Positions 20,308-30,586 of a DNA stretch of 64,000 nucleotides are shown piece after piece. The stretch comes from Enterobacter sp. SA187 (GTDB lineage: Bacteria; Pseudomonadota; Gammaproteobacteria; Enterobacterales; Enterobacteriaceae), in the NCBI RefSeq assembly GCF_001888805.2, contig NZ_CP019113.1, forward strand, positions 1,426,001 through 1,490,000. The letters are read 5' to 3'. The notes under the pieces were generated by a model, which was not told where the DNA came from, ran no database searches, and saw only the letters and a list, made by a program, of their open reading frames with translations. Positions within the stretch are counted from its first letter, which is position 1. Every line of letters starts with the position of its first letter. The translations under genes were made by a program, and so were the position numbers.

Positions 20308-20829
20308 TCAAGCAGGACGAGCCATATCTCTCTCGTTATTGGTTACTGCCTCGTCGTTGGCGCTTTCAGAAAGGTTGAAGTCGAACGCCAGAACGATCAA
20401 TTGATCTTCAAGGGTAAAGCGTTGCGCCAGCGCTTCGCCAATGCCGGACAGCGCATGCTGGAATTCAATGCAGTTGCTGTCATCAATGGCATTTTCCAGG
20501 CTGGAATCATAATAATTCATGATCTGCTGCGTGTTCGCTTCCAGCAGAGGATAGATCTGCGTGGCGGCGAAAAGTGGGCTGGTCCCTTCCATTTCGCTGA
20601 TAATGCGTTCATAAATACTAAAATGACCAGCGGAAAGATAATCGACCAGGCTATGGCAAAAATCATCCAGCGCTTTTTCATCGAGTTCTGTAAAGGATTC
20701 TCTGCCAGGTTTAATGCCGACCAGATCGTAATAAGCAACAAGCAGATGCTTACGGACATGTAACCAATGGTCGACAAGTTTATTACTTCCTCCCACTCGC
20801 TCTGTCAGGCTTTGTAGCTGGTTTAGCAT
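20308..20829 (-). CDS. rsd: Regulator of sigma D (Rsd)
   Basis: Rsd binds the housekeeping sigma-70 and so favours alternative sigma factors in stationary phase. The conserved core LTERVGGSNKLVDHWLHVRKHLL and ALDDFCHSLVDYLSAGHFSIYERI is clear. ATG 20829 (MLNQLQSL) corresponds to the known start. The product is 173 aa, about 15 longer than E. coli Rsd, because of a divergent C-terminal tail (about residues 150-173). The gene stands alone between thiC and the divergent nudC. Confidence 0.94.
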   Translation of the reverse strand: MLNQLQSLTERVGGSNKLVDHWLHVRKHLLVAYYDLVGIKPGRESFTELDEKALDDFCHSLVDYLSAGHFSIYERIISEMEGTSPLFAATQIYPLLEANTQQIMNYYDSSLENAIDDSNCIEFQHALSGIGEALAQRFTLEDQLIVLAFDFNLSESANDEAVTNNERDMARPA

Positions 20830-20927
20830 GATCAACTCCGTAATATTAAGATTAAAAAATACTTACCCAAAATTTGTAAAAATGATGTTACCAACATGCC
20901 AGTGTCGCTAAGGTAGTGCAACAGATT

Positions 20928-21701
20928 ATGGAACGTGTCATCGAATTAACCGATCAGGGCTGGTGGATTGTCAGCCATGAACAAAAATTATGGCTGCCCG
21001 CTGGAGAATTACCACATGGCGAGGCAGGAAATTTTGATCTTGTGGGTCAGCGCGGTTTAACCATCGGCGAATGGCAGGGCGAGCCGGTGTGGCTGGTGCG
21101 TCAGAATCGTCGTCAGGATATGTCATCCGTGCGGCAATTAATGGATCAGGATGTCGGGCTGTTCCAGCTCGCCGGGCGCGGCGTGCAACTGGCGGAGTTT
21201 TACCGCTCGCACCAGTTTTGCGGTTACTGCGGGCACACCATGCACACCAGTAAAAGCGAGTGGGCGATGCTGTGCGGCAACTGTCGTGAACGTTATTACC
21301 CGCAAATCGCGCCGTGCATCATTGTCGCCATCCGCCGGGAAGACAAAATCCTGCTGGCCCAGCACACGCGCCACCGTAACGGCATCTATACCGTTTTGGC
21401 CGGGTTTGTCGAAGTGGGCGAAACGCTGGAGCAGGCGGTGGCCCGCGAAGTCATGGAAGAGAGCGCCATCCGCGTGAAAAATCTGCGCTACGTTACCTCG
21501 CAACCCTGGCCGTTCCCGCAATCGCTGATGACCGCCTTTATGGCCGAGTATGACAGCGGTGAAATCAACATCGACCCTAACGAACTGCTGGATGCAGGCT
21601 GGTATCGCTATGATGCGCTGCCGTTGTTACCGCCGCCAGGCACAGTCGCGCGCCGTTTGATCGAGGACACCGTGGCTTTGTGTCGGGCAGAGTATGAGTG
21701 A
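20928..21701 (+). CDS. nudC: NAD-capped RNA hydrolase / NADH pyrophosphatase NudC
   Basis: NudC (257 aa) removes NAD caps from RNA and hydrolyses NADH. The zinc ribbon CGYCGHTMH...CGNC and the Nudix box beginning GFVEVGETLEQAVAREVMEE are present. The last conserved Gly of the Nudix consensus is replaced by Ala (EESAI). The NudC signature SQPWPFPQSLM follows. The start at 20928 (MERVIELT) gives the family length; the frame begins four codons earlier. It is followed by hemE, 40 nt downstream. Confidence 0.95.
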   Translation: MERVIELTDQGWWIVSHEQKLWLPAGELPHGEAGNFDLVGQRGLTIGEWQGEPVWLVRQNRRQDMSSVRQLMDQDVGLFQLAGRGVQLAEFYRSHQFCGYCGHTMHTSKSEWAMLCGNCRERYYPQIAPCIIVAIRREDKILLAQHTRHRNGIYTVLAGFVEVGETLEQAVAREVMEESAIRVKNLRYVTSQPWPFPQSLMTAFMAEYDSGEINIDPNELLDAGWYRYDALPLLPPPGTVARRLIEDTVALCRAEYE

Positions 21702-21741
21702 CATGTTACAATGACGGTCTGACGCATTGAGGAACTGCAAA

Positions 21742-22806
21742 ATGACCGAACTGAAAAACGATCGTTACCTGCGCGCGCTCCAGCGCCTGCCGGTGGATGT
21801 CACCCCGGTATGGATGATGAGACAGGCTGGCCGCTACTTGCCGGAGTACAAAGCCACCCGCGCGCAAGCCGGTGACTTTATGTCGCTGTGTAAAAATGCG
21901 GAGCTGGCGTGCGAAGTCACCCTGCAACCGCTGCGCCGTTTCCCGCTTGATGCGGCGATCCTTTTTTCGGACATTCTGACCATCCCCGATGCGATGGGTC
22001 TGGGCCTCTACTTTGAAGCCGGCGAAGGCCCGCGTTTTACCTCGCCCATCACCTGTAAAGCCGACGTCGAAAAACTGCCGGTGCCGGATCCGGAAGATGA
22101 ACTGGGTTACGTGATGAACGCGGTGCGCACCATCCGCCGCGAACTGAAAGGCGAAGTGCCGCTGATTGGCTTCTCCGGCAGCCCGTGGACGCTGGCGACC
22201 TACATGGTGGAAGGCGGCAGCAGCAAAGCCTTTACGCTGATCAAAAAAATGATGTACGCCGAGCCGCTGACCTTGCATGCGCTGCTCGATAAGCTGGCGA
22301 AAAGCGTCACGCTCTATCTCAACGCGCAGATCCGCGCGGGCGCGCAGTCGGTGATGATTTTCGATACCTGGGGCGGCGTGCTGACCGGGCGCGATTATCA
22401 GCAATTCTCTCTCTATTACATGCATAAAATTGTCGATGGCCTGCTGCGTGAAAACGAAGGCCGCCGCGTGCCGGTAACGCTCTTTACCAAAGGCGGCGGT
22501 CAGTGGCTGGAAGCGATGGCGGAAACCGGCTGCGATGCGCTGGGTCTCGACTGGACTATCGATATTGCCGATGCGCGTCGTCGCGTCGGTCATAAAGTCG
22601 CGTTGCAGGGCAACATGGACCCGTCCATGCTTTATGCACAGCCTGCACGCATTGAAGAGGAAGTGGCGACTATCCTGGCTGGCTTTGGTCAGGGGGAAGG
22701 CCACGTGTTTAACCTCGGTCACGGTATCCATCAGGATGTTCCTCCGGAGCATGCAGGTGCTTTTGTGGAGGCGGTACACCGTCTTTCACAGCCCTATCAT
22801 CAATAA
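21742..22806 (+). CDS. hemE: Uroporphyrinogen decarboxylase HemE
   Basis: HemE (354 aa) removes the four acetate carboxyl groups of uroporphyrinogen III to give coproporphyrinogen III in heme synthesis. Signature 1, PVWMMRQAGRYLPEY, carries the substrate-binding Arg residues. Signature 2, GFSGSPWTLATYM, is also present, and the catalytic Asp lies in FSDIL. ATG 21742 follows GAGGAACTGCAA. It is followed 9 nt later by nfi. Confidence 0.98.
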   Translation: MTELKNDRYLRALQRLPVDVTPVWMMRQAGRYLPEYKATRAQAGDFMSLCKNAELACEVTLQPLRRFPLDAAILFSDILTIPDAMGLGLYFEAGEGPRFTSPITCKADVEKLPVPDPEDELGYVMNAVRTIRRELKGEVPLIGFSGSPWTLATYMVEGGSSKAFTLIKKMMYAEPLTLHALLDKLAKSVTLYLNAQIRAGAQSVMIFDTWGGVLTGRDYQQFSLYYMHKIVDGLLRENEGRRVPVTLFTKGGGQWLEAMAETGCDALGLDWTIDIADARRRVGHKVALQGNMDPSMLYAQPARIEEEVATILAGFGQGEGHVFNLGHGIHQDVPPEHAGAFVEAVHRLSQPYHQ

Positions 22807-22815
22807 GGAGCAGGT

Positions 22816-23487
22816 ATGGATCTGGCGTCATTACGCGCACAACAACTGGAACTGGCTTCCTCGGTATGCCGGGAAGATCGTTTTATTACCGATCCGCCGA
22901 GACTGATCGGCGGGGCAGATGTGGGATTTGAGCAGGGCGGAGAAGTAACACGCGCGGCGATGGTACTGCTGACGTATCCGGAACTTGAACTGGTTGAATA
23001 TCAGATCGCGCGTATCGCCACTACCATGCCCTATATTCCTGGTTTCCTCTCGTTTCGTGAATATCCTGCGCTGCTGGCGGCGTGGGATATGCTGTCGCAA
23101 AAACCCGATCTGCTGTTCGTCGACGGGCATGGCATTTCGCATCCACGTCGTCTGGGCGTGGCCAGTCATTTTGGTCTGCTGGTGGATGTGCCGACCATCG
23201 GCGTGGCGAAAAAACGCCTGTGCGGTAAGTTTGAGCCGCTGTCTGACGAGCCAGGCGCGCTGGCGCCGCTGCGTGATAAGGGTGAGGATCTGGCGTGGGT
23301 ATGGCGCAGCAAAGCGCGCTGTAACCCGCTGTTTATCGCCACCGGCCATCGGGTCAGTCAGGACACTGCGCTGGCCTGGGTGCAGCGCTGTACCAAAGGC
23401 TACCGTTTACCGGAGCCGACGCGCTGGGCGGATGCCGTTGCCTCGCGTCGTCCGGCCTTTGTGCGCTGGCAGGAAATTCACCCCTGA
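22816..23487 (+). CDS. nfi: Endonuclease V (deoxyinosine 3' endonuclease)
   Basis: The product (223 aa) nicks DNA near deoxyinosine and other deaminated bases. The metal-binding acidic residues are seen in GGADVGFE, SFREYPALL and VDGHGISHPRRLGVA, the standard Asp/Glu/Asp triad. The gene has AAGGAGCAGGT as Shine-Dalgarno, directly after hemE, and precedes yjaG, as in E. coli. Confidence 0.97.
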   Translation: MDLASLRAQQLELASSVCREDRFITDPPRLIGGADVGFEQGGEVTRAAMVLLTYPELELVEYQIARIATTMPYIPGFLSFREYPALLAAWDMLSQKPDLLFVDGHGISHPRRLGVASHFGLLVDVPTIGVAKKRLCGKFEPLSDEPGALAPLRDKGEDLAWVWRSKARCNPLFIATGHRVSQDTALAWVQRCTKGYRLPEPTRWADAVASRRPAFVRWQEIHP

Positions 23488-23529
23488 TTCAGGTACACTG
23501 CGGCTAATTTCCGATATTGAGAATTCATC

Positions 23530-24120
23530 ATGTTACAAAACCCGATTCACCTGCGGCTGGAGAAGCTGGAAAGCTGGCAGCACGTCACTTTCATGGCCTG
23601 CCTTTGCGAGCGCATGTACCCGAACTACGCCATGTTCTGCCAGCAAACCGGCTTTGGCGATGCACAACTCTATCGCCGTATGGTCGATCTCGTCTGGGAA
23701 ACGCTGACCGTTAAAGACGCGAAGATCAATTTCGACAGCCAGCTGGAAAAGCTGGAGGAAGCGATCCCGTCGGCGGACGATTACGATATGTATGGCGTTT
23801 ATCCGGCTATCGATGCCTGTGTGGCATTGAGTGAAATGCTGCATTCGCTGTTAAGCGGCGATACGCTGGAGCATGCTATTGAAGTCAGCAAAACCTCCAT
23901 CACCACGGTAGCGATGCTGGAAATGACCCAGGCAGGTCGGGAAATGACCGATGAAGAGCTAAAACTTAACCCGGCTGTCGAGCAGGAATGGGACATTCAG
24001 TGGGAGATTTTCCGCCTGCTGGCCGACTGCGAAGAGCGCGACCTTGAGCTGATCAAAGGTCTGCGCGCGGACCTGCGCGAGGCGGGGGAAAGCAATATCG
24101 GTATAAATTTGCAGCAATGA
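23530..24120 (+). CDS. yjaG: YjaG family DUF416 protein
   Basis: This 196-aa protein belongs to the DUF416 family; its biochemical role is not known to me. It is acidic, mostly helical and has no signal peptide or membrane segment. Segments such as HVTFMACLCERMYPNY and DMYGVYPAIDACVALSE are typical of enterobacterial YjaG. It lies between nfi and hupA, the same neighbours as in E. coli. Confidence 0.95.
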   Translation: MLQNPIHLRLEKLESWQHVTFMACLCERMYPNYAMFCQQTGFGDAQLYRRMVDLVWETLTVKDAKINFDSQLEKLEEAIPSADDYDMYGVYPAIDACVALSEMLHSLLSGDTLEHAIEVSKTSITTVAMLEMTQAGREMTDEELKLNPAVEQEWDIQWEIFRLLADCEERDLELIKGLRADLREAGESNIGINLQQ

Positions 24121-24306
24121 GACAAGAAAACGTGATTTAACGCCTGATTTGTCATACTGCAAGGCTTCCCATTAGCCCCCCGTCTGGTCTACATTTGGGG
24201 GGCGAAAAAAAGTGGCTATCGGTGCGTGTATGCAGGAGGGCGCTTTTTTGGCATTTCCGTCGCACTCGATGCTTAGCAAGCGATAAACACATTGTAAGGA
24301 TAACTT

Positions 24307-24579
24307 ATGAACAAGACTCAACTGATTGATGTAATTGCGGACAAGGCTGATCTGTCTAAAGTGCAGGCGAAAGCTGCTCTGGAATCCACCCTGGCTGCTA
24401 TTACTGAGTCTCTGAAAGAAGGCGATGCTGTACAACTGGTTGGTTTCGGTACCTTCAAAGTGAACCACCGCGCTGAGCGTACTGGCCGCAACCCGCAGAC
24501 CGGTAAAGAAATCAAAATCGCCGCAGCTAACGTGCCGGCATTTGTTTCTGGTAAAGCACTGAAAGACGCCGTTAAGTAA
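24307..24579 (+). CDS. hupA: DNA-binding protein HU-alpha
   Basis: HU-alpha (90 aa) is a nucleoid protein that bends DNA. The family signature GFGTFKVNHRAERTGRNPQTG lies in the DNA-gripping arm, with the conserved Pro in RNPQTG. The ATG is preceded by AAGGATAACTT. A 186-nt promoter region separates it from yjaG, and an intrinsic terminator follows within the next reading frame. Confidence 0.98.
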   Translation: MNKTQLIDVIADKADLSKVQAKAALESTLAAITESLKEGDAVQLVGFGTFKVNHRAERTGRNPQTGKEIKIAAANVPAFVSGKALKDAVK

Positions 24580-24585
24580 GACCGC

Positions 24586-25284
24586 GTGGCAGCGAACAGT
24601 TTTAACGAGGGGGCGTTTTCGCCCCTTTTGTCATTCTGGTGCCGTCCGCTGGCGCTGGCTGGCGCATTATTGCTGACAGCCTGTAGCCATGACTCGTCAC
24701 CGCCGCCCTTTACCGCCAGCGGTTACGCAGGCGATCAGGGTGCCGTACGCCTGTGGCGTAAAGATGTCGATGACGACGTCCATATTCTCTCTGCCTTCAG
24801 CCCGTGGCGAAGCGGAGATACCTCAACCAGCGAATACCGCTGGCAGGGCGATACCCTTGCCCTTATCGAACTTACTATCTACGGCAAACAGCCGGAACAT
24901 ATTCGCGTGCGTTTTGATGACCACGGCGAACTCAGTTTTATGCAGCGGGAAGTGAACGGTCAGAAGCAACAGCTTTCCAGCGACCAGATCGCGCTGTACC
25001 GCTATCGTGCCGATCAGATCCGCCAGACCAGCGATGCGCTGCGCCAGGGGCAGGTGATACTGCGTCAGGGGCGCTGGCATGCCGACCACAGCGTCAGTAC
25101 CTGCGAAGGGCAGACAGTTAAACCGGAATTCGATGAGCAGGCGTTAAGCCATATAGAACGGCGTCAGCGCCATTCTTCGGCGGAAGTGAGCGTCGCATGG
25201 CTGGAAGCGCCGGAAGGCGCACAGCTGCTGCTGGTGGCGAATGAGGATTACTGTACCTGGCAGCCGCAGGAAAAGAATTTCTGA
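24586..25284 (+). CDS. yjaH: YjaH family DUF1481 lipoprotein
   Basis: The protein (up to 232 aa) has a lipoprotein signal: a hydrophobic stretch PLALAGALLLTAC with the lipobox Cys at about residue 33, followed by polar SHDSSPP. The body matches DUF1481 proteins; its function is unknown. GTG 24586 is used here by analogy with E. coli. The TTG at 24628 would give a shorter, more typical signal peptide and would avoid the hupA terminator, so the start is uncertain. In E. coli zraPSR follows; here purD does. Confidence 0.85.
   Translation: MAANSFNEGAFSPLLSFWCRPLALAGALLLTACSHDSSPPPFTASGYAGDQGAVRLWRKDVDDDVHILSAFSPWRSGDTSTSEYRWQGDTLALIELTIYGKQPEHIRVRFDDHGELSFMQREVNGQKQQLSSDQIALYRYRADQIRQTSDALRQGQVILRQGRWHADHSVSTCEGQTVKPEFDEQALSHIERRQRHSSAEVSVAWLEAPEGAQLLLVANEDYCTWQPQEKNF
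24608..24630 (+). terminator. Intrinsic terminator after hupA
   Basis: GGGGCG-TTTT-CGCCCC followed by TTTTG forms a strong GC hairpin with a U-run. It lies inside the first codons of the yjaH frame as called from 24586, so yjaH may be expressed only by readthrough or from a later start. Confidence 0.85.
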
Positions 25285-25289
25285 GTAAA

Positions 25290-25352
25290 CCCTCTCCTGA
25301 AAGAGAGGGCGATCTGTTTCCTCTCCCTGCGGGAGAGGATTAGGGTGAGGGG
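25290..25352. repeat. Intergenic CCTCTCCC repeat, two hairpins
   Basis: CCCTCTC / GAGAGGG and CCTCTCCC / GGGAGAGG form two adjacent hairpins, followed by TTAGGGTGAGGG. This resembles a dispersed intergenic repeat common in enterobacteria. It lies between the convergent yjaH and purD genes; a relative is found at 56762. Confidence 0.75.
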
Positions 25353-25356
25353 GAAA

Positions 25357-26646
25357 TTACTTCCCCTGCTCGCGGGCAATCGCGCGATAACCAATATCCC
25401 GGCGGCTGAAGCTGCCGTCCCAGTGAATATCTGCCATCAGCGTATAAGCGTTTTTCTGCGCTTCCGCCACCGTATGTCCCAGCGCCGTGGCGCACAGCAC
25501 GCGGCCGCCGTTAGTCAGCACACGGTCGTCGTCCGCAAGCGTTGTGCCCGCATGGAACACCTTACCGCCTACTTCTTCCAGCGGCAGGCCGTGGATCACA
25601 TCACCGGTACGATAATCACCCGGATAACCGCCTGCGGCGATCACCACGCCCAGCGATGCGCGTTCGTCCCACTCCGAGGTTTTCTCATCCAGTTTGCCTT
25701 CACAGGCCGCCAGGCACAGTTCGACCAGATCGGACTTCATGCGCAGCATGATCGGCTGGGTTTCCGGATCGCCAAAGCGGCAGTTAAACTCGATTACTTT
25801 CGGGTTGCCCTGCTTGTCGATCATCAGACCGGCGTACAGGAAGCCGGTGTAGGTATTGCCTTCCGCTGCCATACCGCGCACCGTTGGCCAGATCACGCGA
25901 TCCATAGTGCGCTGGTGAACTTCATCAGTCACTACCGGGGCCGGCGAGTAAGCGCCCATACCGCCGGTATTCGGCCCGGTATCGGCATCGCCAACGCGCT
26001 TGTGATCCTGGCTGGTGGCCATCGGCAACACGTGTTCGCCATCCACCATCACGATAAAGCTGGCTTCTTCGCCATCCAGAAACTCTTCAATCACGATACG
26101 GTGCCCCGCGTCGCCAAAGGCGTTGCCAGCCAGCATATCCTGAACCGCGGCTTCCGCTTCTTCCAGCGTCATGGCGACAATCACTCCTTTACCTGCCGCC
26201 AGACCGTCCGCTTTGATAACAATCGGCGCGCCTTTCTCGCGCAGATACGCCAGCGCAGGCTCAACCTCGGTAAAGTTCTGGTATTCCGCCGTCGGAATGT
26301 GGTGACGGGCGAGGAAGTCTTTGGTGAAAGCTTTGGAACCTTCCAGCTGGGCGGCGCCCTGCGTCGGACCAAAGATGGTCAGGCCGGCCGCGCGAAAAGC
26401 ATCGACCACGCCCAGTACCAGCGGGGCTTCCGGGCCAACGATGGTCAGGTCAATGTGCTCGCTTTGGGCAAAATTCAACAGCGCCGGAATATCGGTCGCG
26501 CCAATCGCCACGTTTTGCAGCATCGGCTCCAGCGCCGTACCGGCGTTACCCGGTGCGACAAAAACGGTTTCTACTAAAGGTGATTGGGCGGCTTTCCACG
26601 CCAGCGCGTGCTCGCGTCCGCCATTACCAATAACTAATACTTTCAT
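25357..26646 (-). CDS. purD: Phosphoribosylamine-glycine ligase PurD
   Basis: PurD (429 aa) makes glycinamide ribonucleotide in step two of purine synthesis. It is an ATP-grasp enzyme. The N-terminal part begins MKVLVIGNGGREHALAWK, the ATP-grasp region holds IVIKADGLAAGKGVIVA, and RFGDPETQPIM is the PurD signature. It is the second gene of the purHD operon, 14 nt after purH. Both the length and the order match E. coli. Confidence 0.98.
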   Translation of the reverse strand: MKVLVIGNGGREHALAWKAAQSPLVETVFVAPGNAGTALEPMLQNVAIGATDIPALLNFAQSEHIDLTIVGPEAPLVLGVVDAFRAAGLTIFGPTQGAAQLEGSKAFTKDFLARHHIPTAEYQNFTEVEPALAYLREKGAPIVIKADGLAAGKGVIVAMTLEEAEAAVQDMLAGNAFGDAGHRIVIEEFLDGEEASFIVMVDGEHVLPMATSQDHKRVGDADTGPNTGGMGAYSPAPVVTDEVHQRTMDRVIWPTVRGMAAEGNTYTGFLYAGLMIDKQGNPKVIEFNCRFGDPETQPIMLRMKSDLVELCLAACEGKLDEKTSEWDERASLGVVIAAGGYPGDYRTGDVIHGLPLEEVGGKVFHAGTTLADDDRVLTNGGRVLCATALGHTVAEAQKNAYTLMADIHWDGSFSRRDIGYRAIAREQGK

Positions 26647-26660
26647 TATCTGCTCCGGGA

Positions 26661-28250
26661 TTAGTGGCGGAAGTGGCGCATGTCGGTGAAGATCATGGCG
26701 ATACCGTGTTCGTCGGCCGCCGCAATCACTTCATCATCACGAATGGAACCGCCAGGCTGGATCACGCAGCTTACGCCTACGGCCGCAGCGGCATCAATAC
26801 CATCGCGGAACGGGAAGAAGGCGTCAGAGGCCATCGCGGAGCCTTTCACTTCCAGTCCTTCATCACCTGCTTTAATACCGGCGATTTTCGCGGAGTACAC
26901 GCGGCTCATCTGACCCGCGCCAATGCCGATGGTCATATTCTCTCTGGCATAGACAATGGCGTTGGACTTAACGAACTTGGCGACTTTCCAGCAGAACAGC
27001 GCGTCACGCAGTTCCTGCTCGCTCGGCTGGCGTTTGCTGACCACGCGCAACTCTGCTTCGCTCACCATGCCCAGATCGCGATCCTGTACCAGCAGACCGC
27101 CATTCACACGTTTGAAATCCAGACCTGCGACGCGGGCAGACCATTCGCCGCAAACCAGCACGCGCACGTTCTGTTTGGCGGCGGTAATTTTCAGCGCTTC
27201 TTCAGTGGCTGACGGGGCGATGATCACTTCAACAAACTGGCGGGAAATAATGGCCTGCGCCGTTTCCGCATCCAGCTCGCGGTTAAAGGCGATGATGCCG
27301 CCGAACGCGGAGGTCGGGTCGGTTTTATACGCACGATCGTAAGCGTCGAGGATCGAATCGCTGACCGCCACGCCGCACGGGTTAGCATGTTTAACGATCA
27401 CACAGGCCGGTTCGCTGAACTCTTTCACACATTCCAGCGCAGCATCGGTATCGGCGATGTTGTTATAAGAGAGTGCCTTGCCCTGTACCTGAGTGGCAGT
27501 GGCAACCGAGGCTTCTTTAATTTCTTCTTCTATATAGAAGGCGGCCTGCTGGTGGCTGTTCTCACCGTAGCGCATATCCTGCTTCTTAATGAAGTTCAGA
27601 TTCAGGGTGCGCGGGAAGCGGCCAGCAGGATCTTTGCTGTCGCCGTGATAAGCAGGGACCAGGCTGCCGAAGTAGTTGGCGATCATGCTGTCGTAGGCGG
27701 CAGTGTGTTCGAAGGCTTTAATGGCGAGGTCAAAACGGGTAGCAAGGGTCAGAGAGCCGTCGTTAGCATCCATCTCATTAATAATGGCGTGATAGTCGCT
27801 GCTCTTAACCACGATAGCCACGTCTTTATGGTTCTTGGCAGCAGAGCGCACCATGGTCGGGCCGCCAATATCAATGTTCTCTACCGCGTCTTCCAGCGTG
27901 CAGCCCTCGCGTGCGACGGTGGCGGCGAACGGGTAAAGGTTCACAACAACCATATCGATTGGAGAGATGTCGTGCTGCGCCATGATTTCATCATCTTGTC
28001 CGCGACGACCCAGAATACCGCCGTGCACTTTCGGGTGCAGCGTTTTGACGCGTCCATCCATCATTTCCGGGAAGCCGGTGTAGTCGGATACTTCGGTGAC
28101 CGGCAGGCCTTTCTCTGCCAGCAGGCGTGCGGTACCGCCGGTGGATAGCAGCTCCACGCCACGCGAGGAGAGGGCCTGTGCAAATTCGATGATACCCGCT
28201 TTGTCAGAAACACTGAGCAGAGCGCGGCGGACTGGACGACGTTGTTGCAT
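26661..28250 (-). CDS. purH: Bifunctional AICAR formyltransferase / IMP cyclohydrolase PurH
   Basis: PurH (529 aa) carries out the last two steps of IMP synthesis. The N-terminal MGS-like cyclohydrolase domain (about residues 1-200) has LLSTGGTARLLAEKGLPVTEV. The C-terminal formyltransferase domain contains CVIVKHANPCG with the catalytic Lys-His pair. ATG 28250 (MQQRRPVRRALLSVSDK) matches E. coli; the open frame from 28277 adds nine unlikely residues. The promoter carries a PUR box, and a large inverted repeat lies in the leader. Confidence 0.98.
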   Translation of the reverse strand: MQQRRPVRRALLSVSDKAGIIEFAQALSSRGVELLSTGGTARLLAEKGLPVTEVSDYTGFPEMMDGRVKTLHPKVHGGILGRRGQDDEIMAQHDISPIDMVVVNLYPFAATVAREGCTLEDAVENIDIGGPTMVRSAAKNHKDVAIVVKSSDYHAIINEMDANDGSLTLATRFDLAIKAFEHTAAYDSMIANYFGSLVPAYHGDSKDPAGRFPRTLNLNFIKKQDMRYGENSHQQAAFYIEEEIKEASVATATQVQGKALSYNNIADTDAALECVKEFSEPACVIVKHANPCGVAVSDSILDAYDRAYKTDPTSAFGGIIAFNRELDAETAQAIISRQFVEVIIAPSATEEALKITAAKQNVRVLVCGEWSARVAGLDFKRVNGGLLVQDRDLGMVSEAELRVVSKRQPSEQELRDALFCWKVAKFVKSNAIVYARENMTIGIGAGQMSRVYSAKIAGIKAGDEGLEVKGSAMASDAFFPFRDGIDAAAAVGVSCVIQPGGSIRDDEVIAAADEHGIAMIFTDMRHFRH

Positions 28251-28285
28251 GGTATTAAATCCCCAGGATTTGGACATTACAGAGA

Positions 28286-28334
28286 GCGTTAGCTGAATTT
28301 TCGGTTTTCTTTCTTCCTAAAATTCAGCTAACGC
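28286..28334 (-). repeat. 16-bp perfect inverted repeat in the purH leader
   Basis: GCGTTAGCTGAATTTT (28286-28301) and its exact complement AAAATTCAGCTAACGC (28319-28334) flank a 17-nt loop. In the purH mRNA this makes a long stem about 36 nt before the start codon. The outer end overlaps by 2 nt a second hairpin, GCCCC / GGGGC (28333-28346). It is not followed by a U-run, so it is not a simple terminator. Confidence 0.8.
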
Positions 28335-28366
28335 CCCAGACGGGGCATCCTTGTTTTAGCGCGGGC

Positions 28367-28395
28367 ATTGTAACGAAAACGTTTGCGCAACGCTC
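28367..28395 (-). promoter_or_regulatory. purHD promoter with PUR box
   Basis: On the minus strand GCGCAAACGTTTTCGT (28373-28388) matches the PurR operator consensus. It fills the 17-bp spacer between a weak -35 (GAGCGT, 28395-28390) and a good -10 (TACAAT, 28372-28367). PurR with hypoxanthine or guanine should therefore block polymerase directly. Confidence 0.85.
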
Positions 28396-28505
28396 GCGAA
28401 TTTTTAGCGTTTCACCGCTTTGTGGATAACTCTGTGCGTAAATGGGTATAAGGCGGGGTTTTGCTGTGGAATGCAGCAGTCAGTCATTTTTCTGTCATTT
28501 AGGTA

Positions 28506-28533
28506 TTGCGGTGCCTTCAGAACTCCCTATAAT
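28506..28533 (+). promoter_or_regulatory. rRNA operon promoter P1
   Basis: TTGCGG and TATAAT are separated by 16 bp, followed by a GCGCC discriminator. This matches rrn P1 promoters, which respond to ppGpp and initiating NTP levels. The AT-rich upstream stretch could hold an UP element and Fis sites. Confidence 0.9.
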
Positions 28534-28616
28534 GCGCCTCCATCGACACGGCGGATGTGAATCACTTCACACAAACAGCCGGTTCGGTTGAAGAGAAAAA
28601 ATCCTGAAATTGAGGG

Positions 28617-28644
28617 TTGACTCTGAAAGAGGAAAGCGTAATAT
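28617..28644 (+). promoter_or_regulatory. rRNA operon promoter P2
   Basis: TTGACT and TAATAT are spaced by 16 bp, about 110 bp after P1. The sequence around it is nearly the same as E. coli rrn P2. Confidence 0.9.
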
Positions 28645-28682
28645 ACGCCACCTCGCGACAGAGCGCCAAAGCGCGTCGCAAC

Positions 28683-28716
28683 TGCTCTTTAACAATTTAT
28701 CAGACAATCTGTGTGG
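28683..28716 (+). promoter_or_regulatory. rrn leader boxA and 16S processing stem, 5' strand
   Basis: TGCTCTTTAACA is the boxA antitermination element bound by NusB-S10. ATCAGACAATCTGTGTGG (28699-28716) is complementary over 18 bp to 30392-30409 downstream of 16S, forming the RNase III stem that releases pre-16S rRNA. Confidence 0.88.
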
Positions 28717-28826
28717 GCACTCAAGGACATGGATTCTTAAACGTCGAAAGACGCTAAATGAATACCAAGTCTCTGGAGTGAACATACGTAATTCATTACG
28801 AAGTTTAATTCACGAGCATCAAACTT

Positions 28827-30366
<1,540 letters not shown>

Positions 30367-30437
30367 CCTGAAAGAACCTGCCTTGCAGTGTCCACACAGA
30401 TTGTCTGATAGAAAATAAAGCAGTAAGAAATCTCTGC

Positions 30438-30514
<77 letters not shown>

Positions 30515-30586
30515 AATTCCTCCTGATACTGCGTTGCAAAACGCCCTGTCTCAGAAAGAATACCGGTAACGAGATTTGCATACGAT

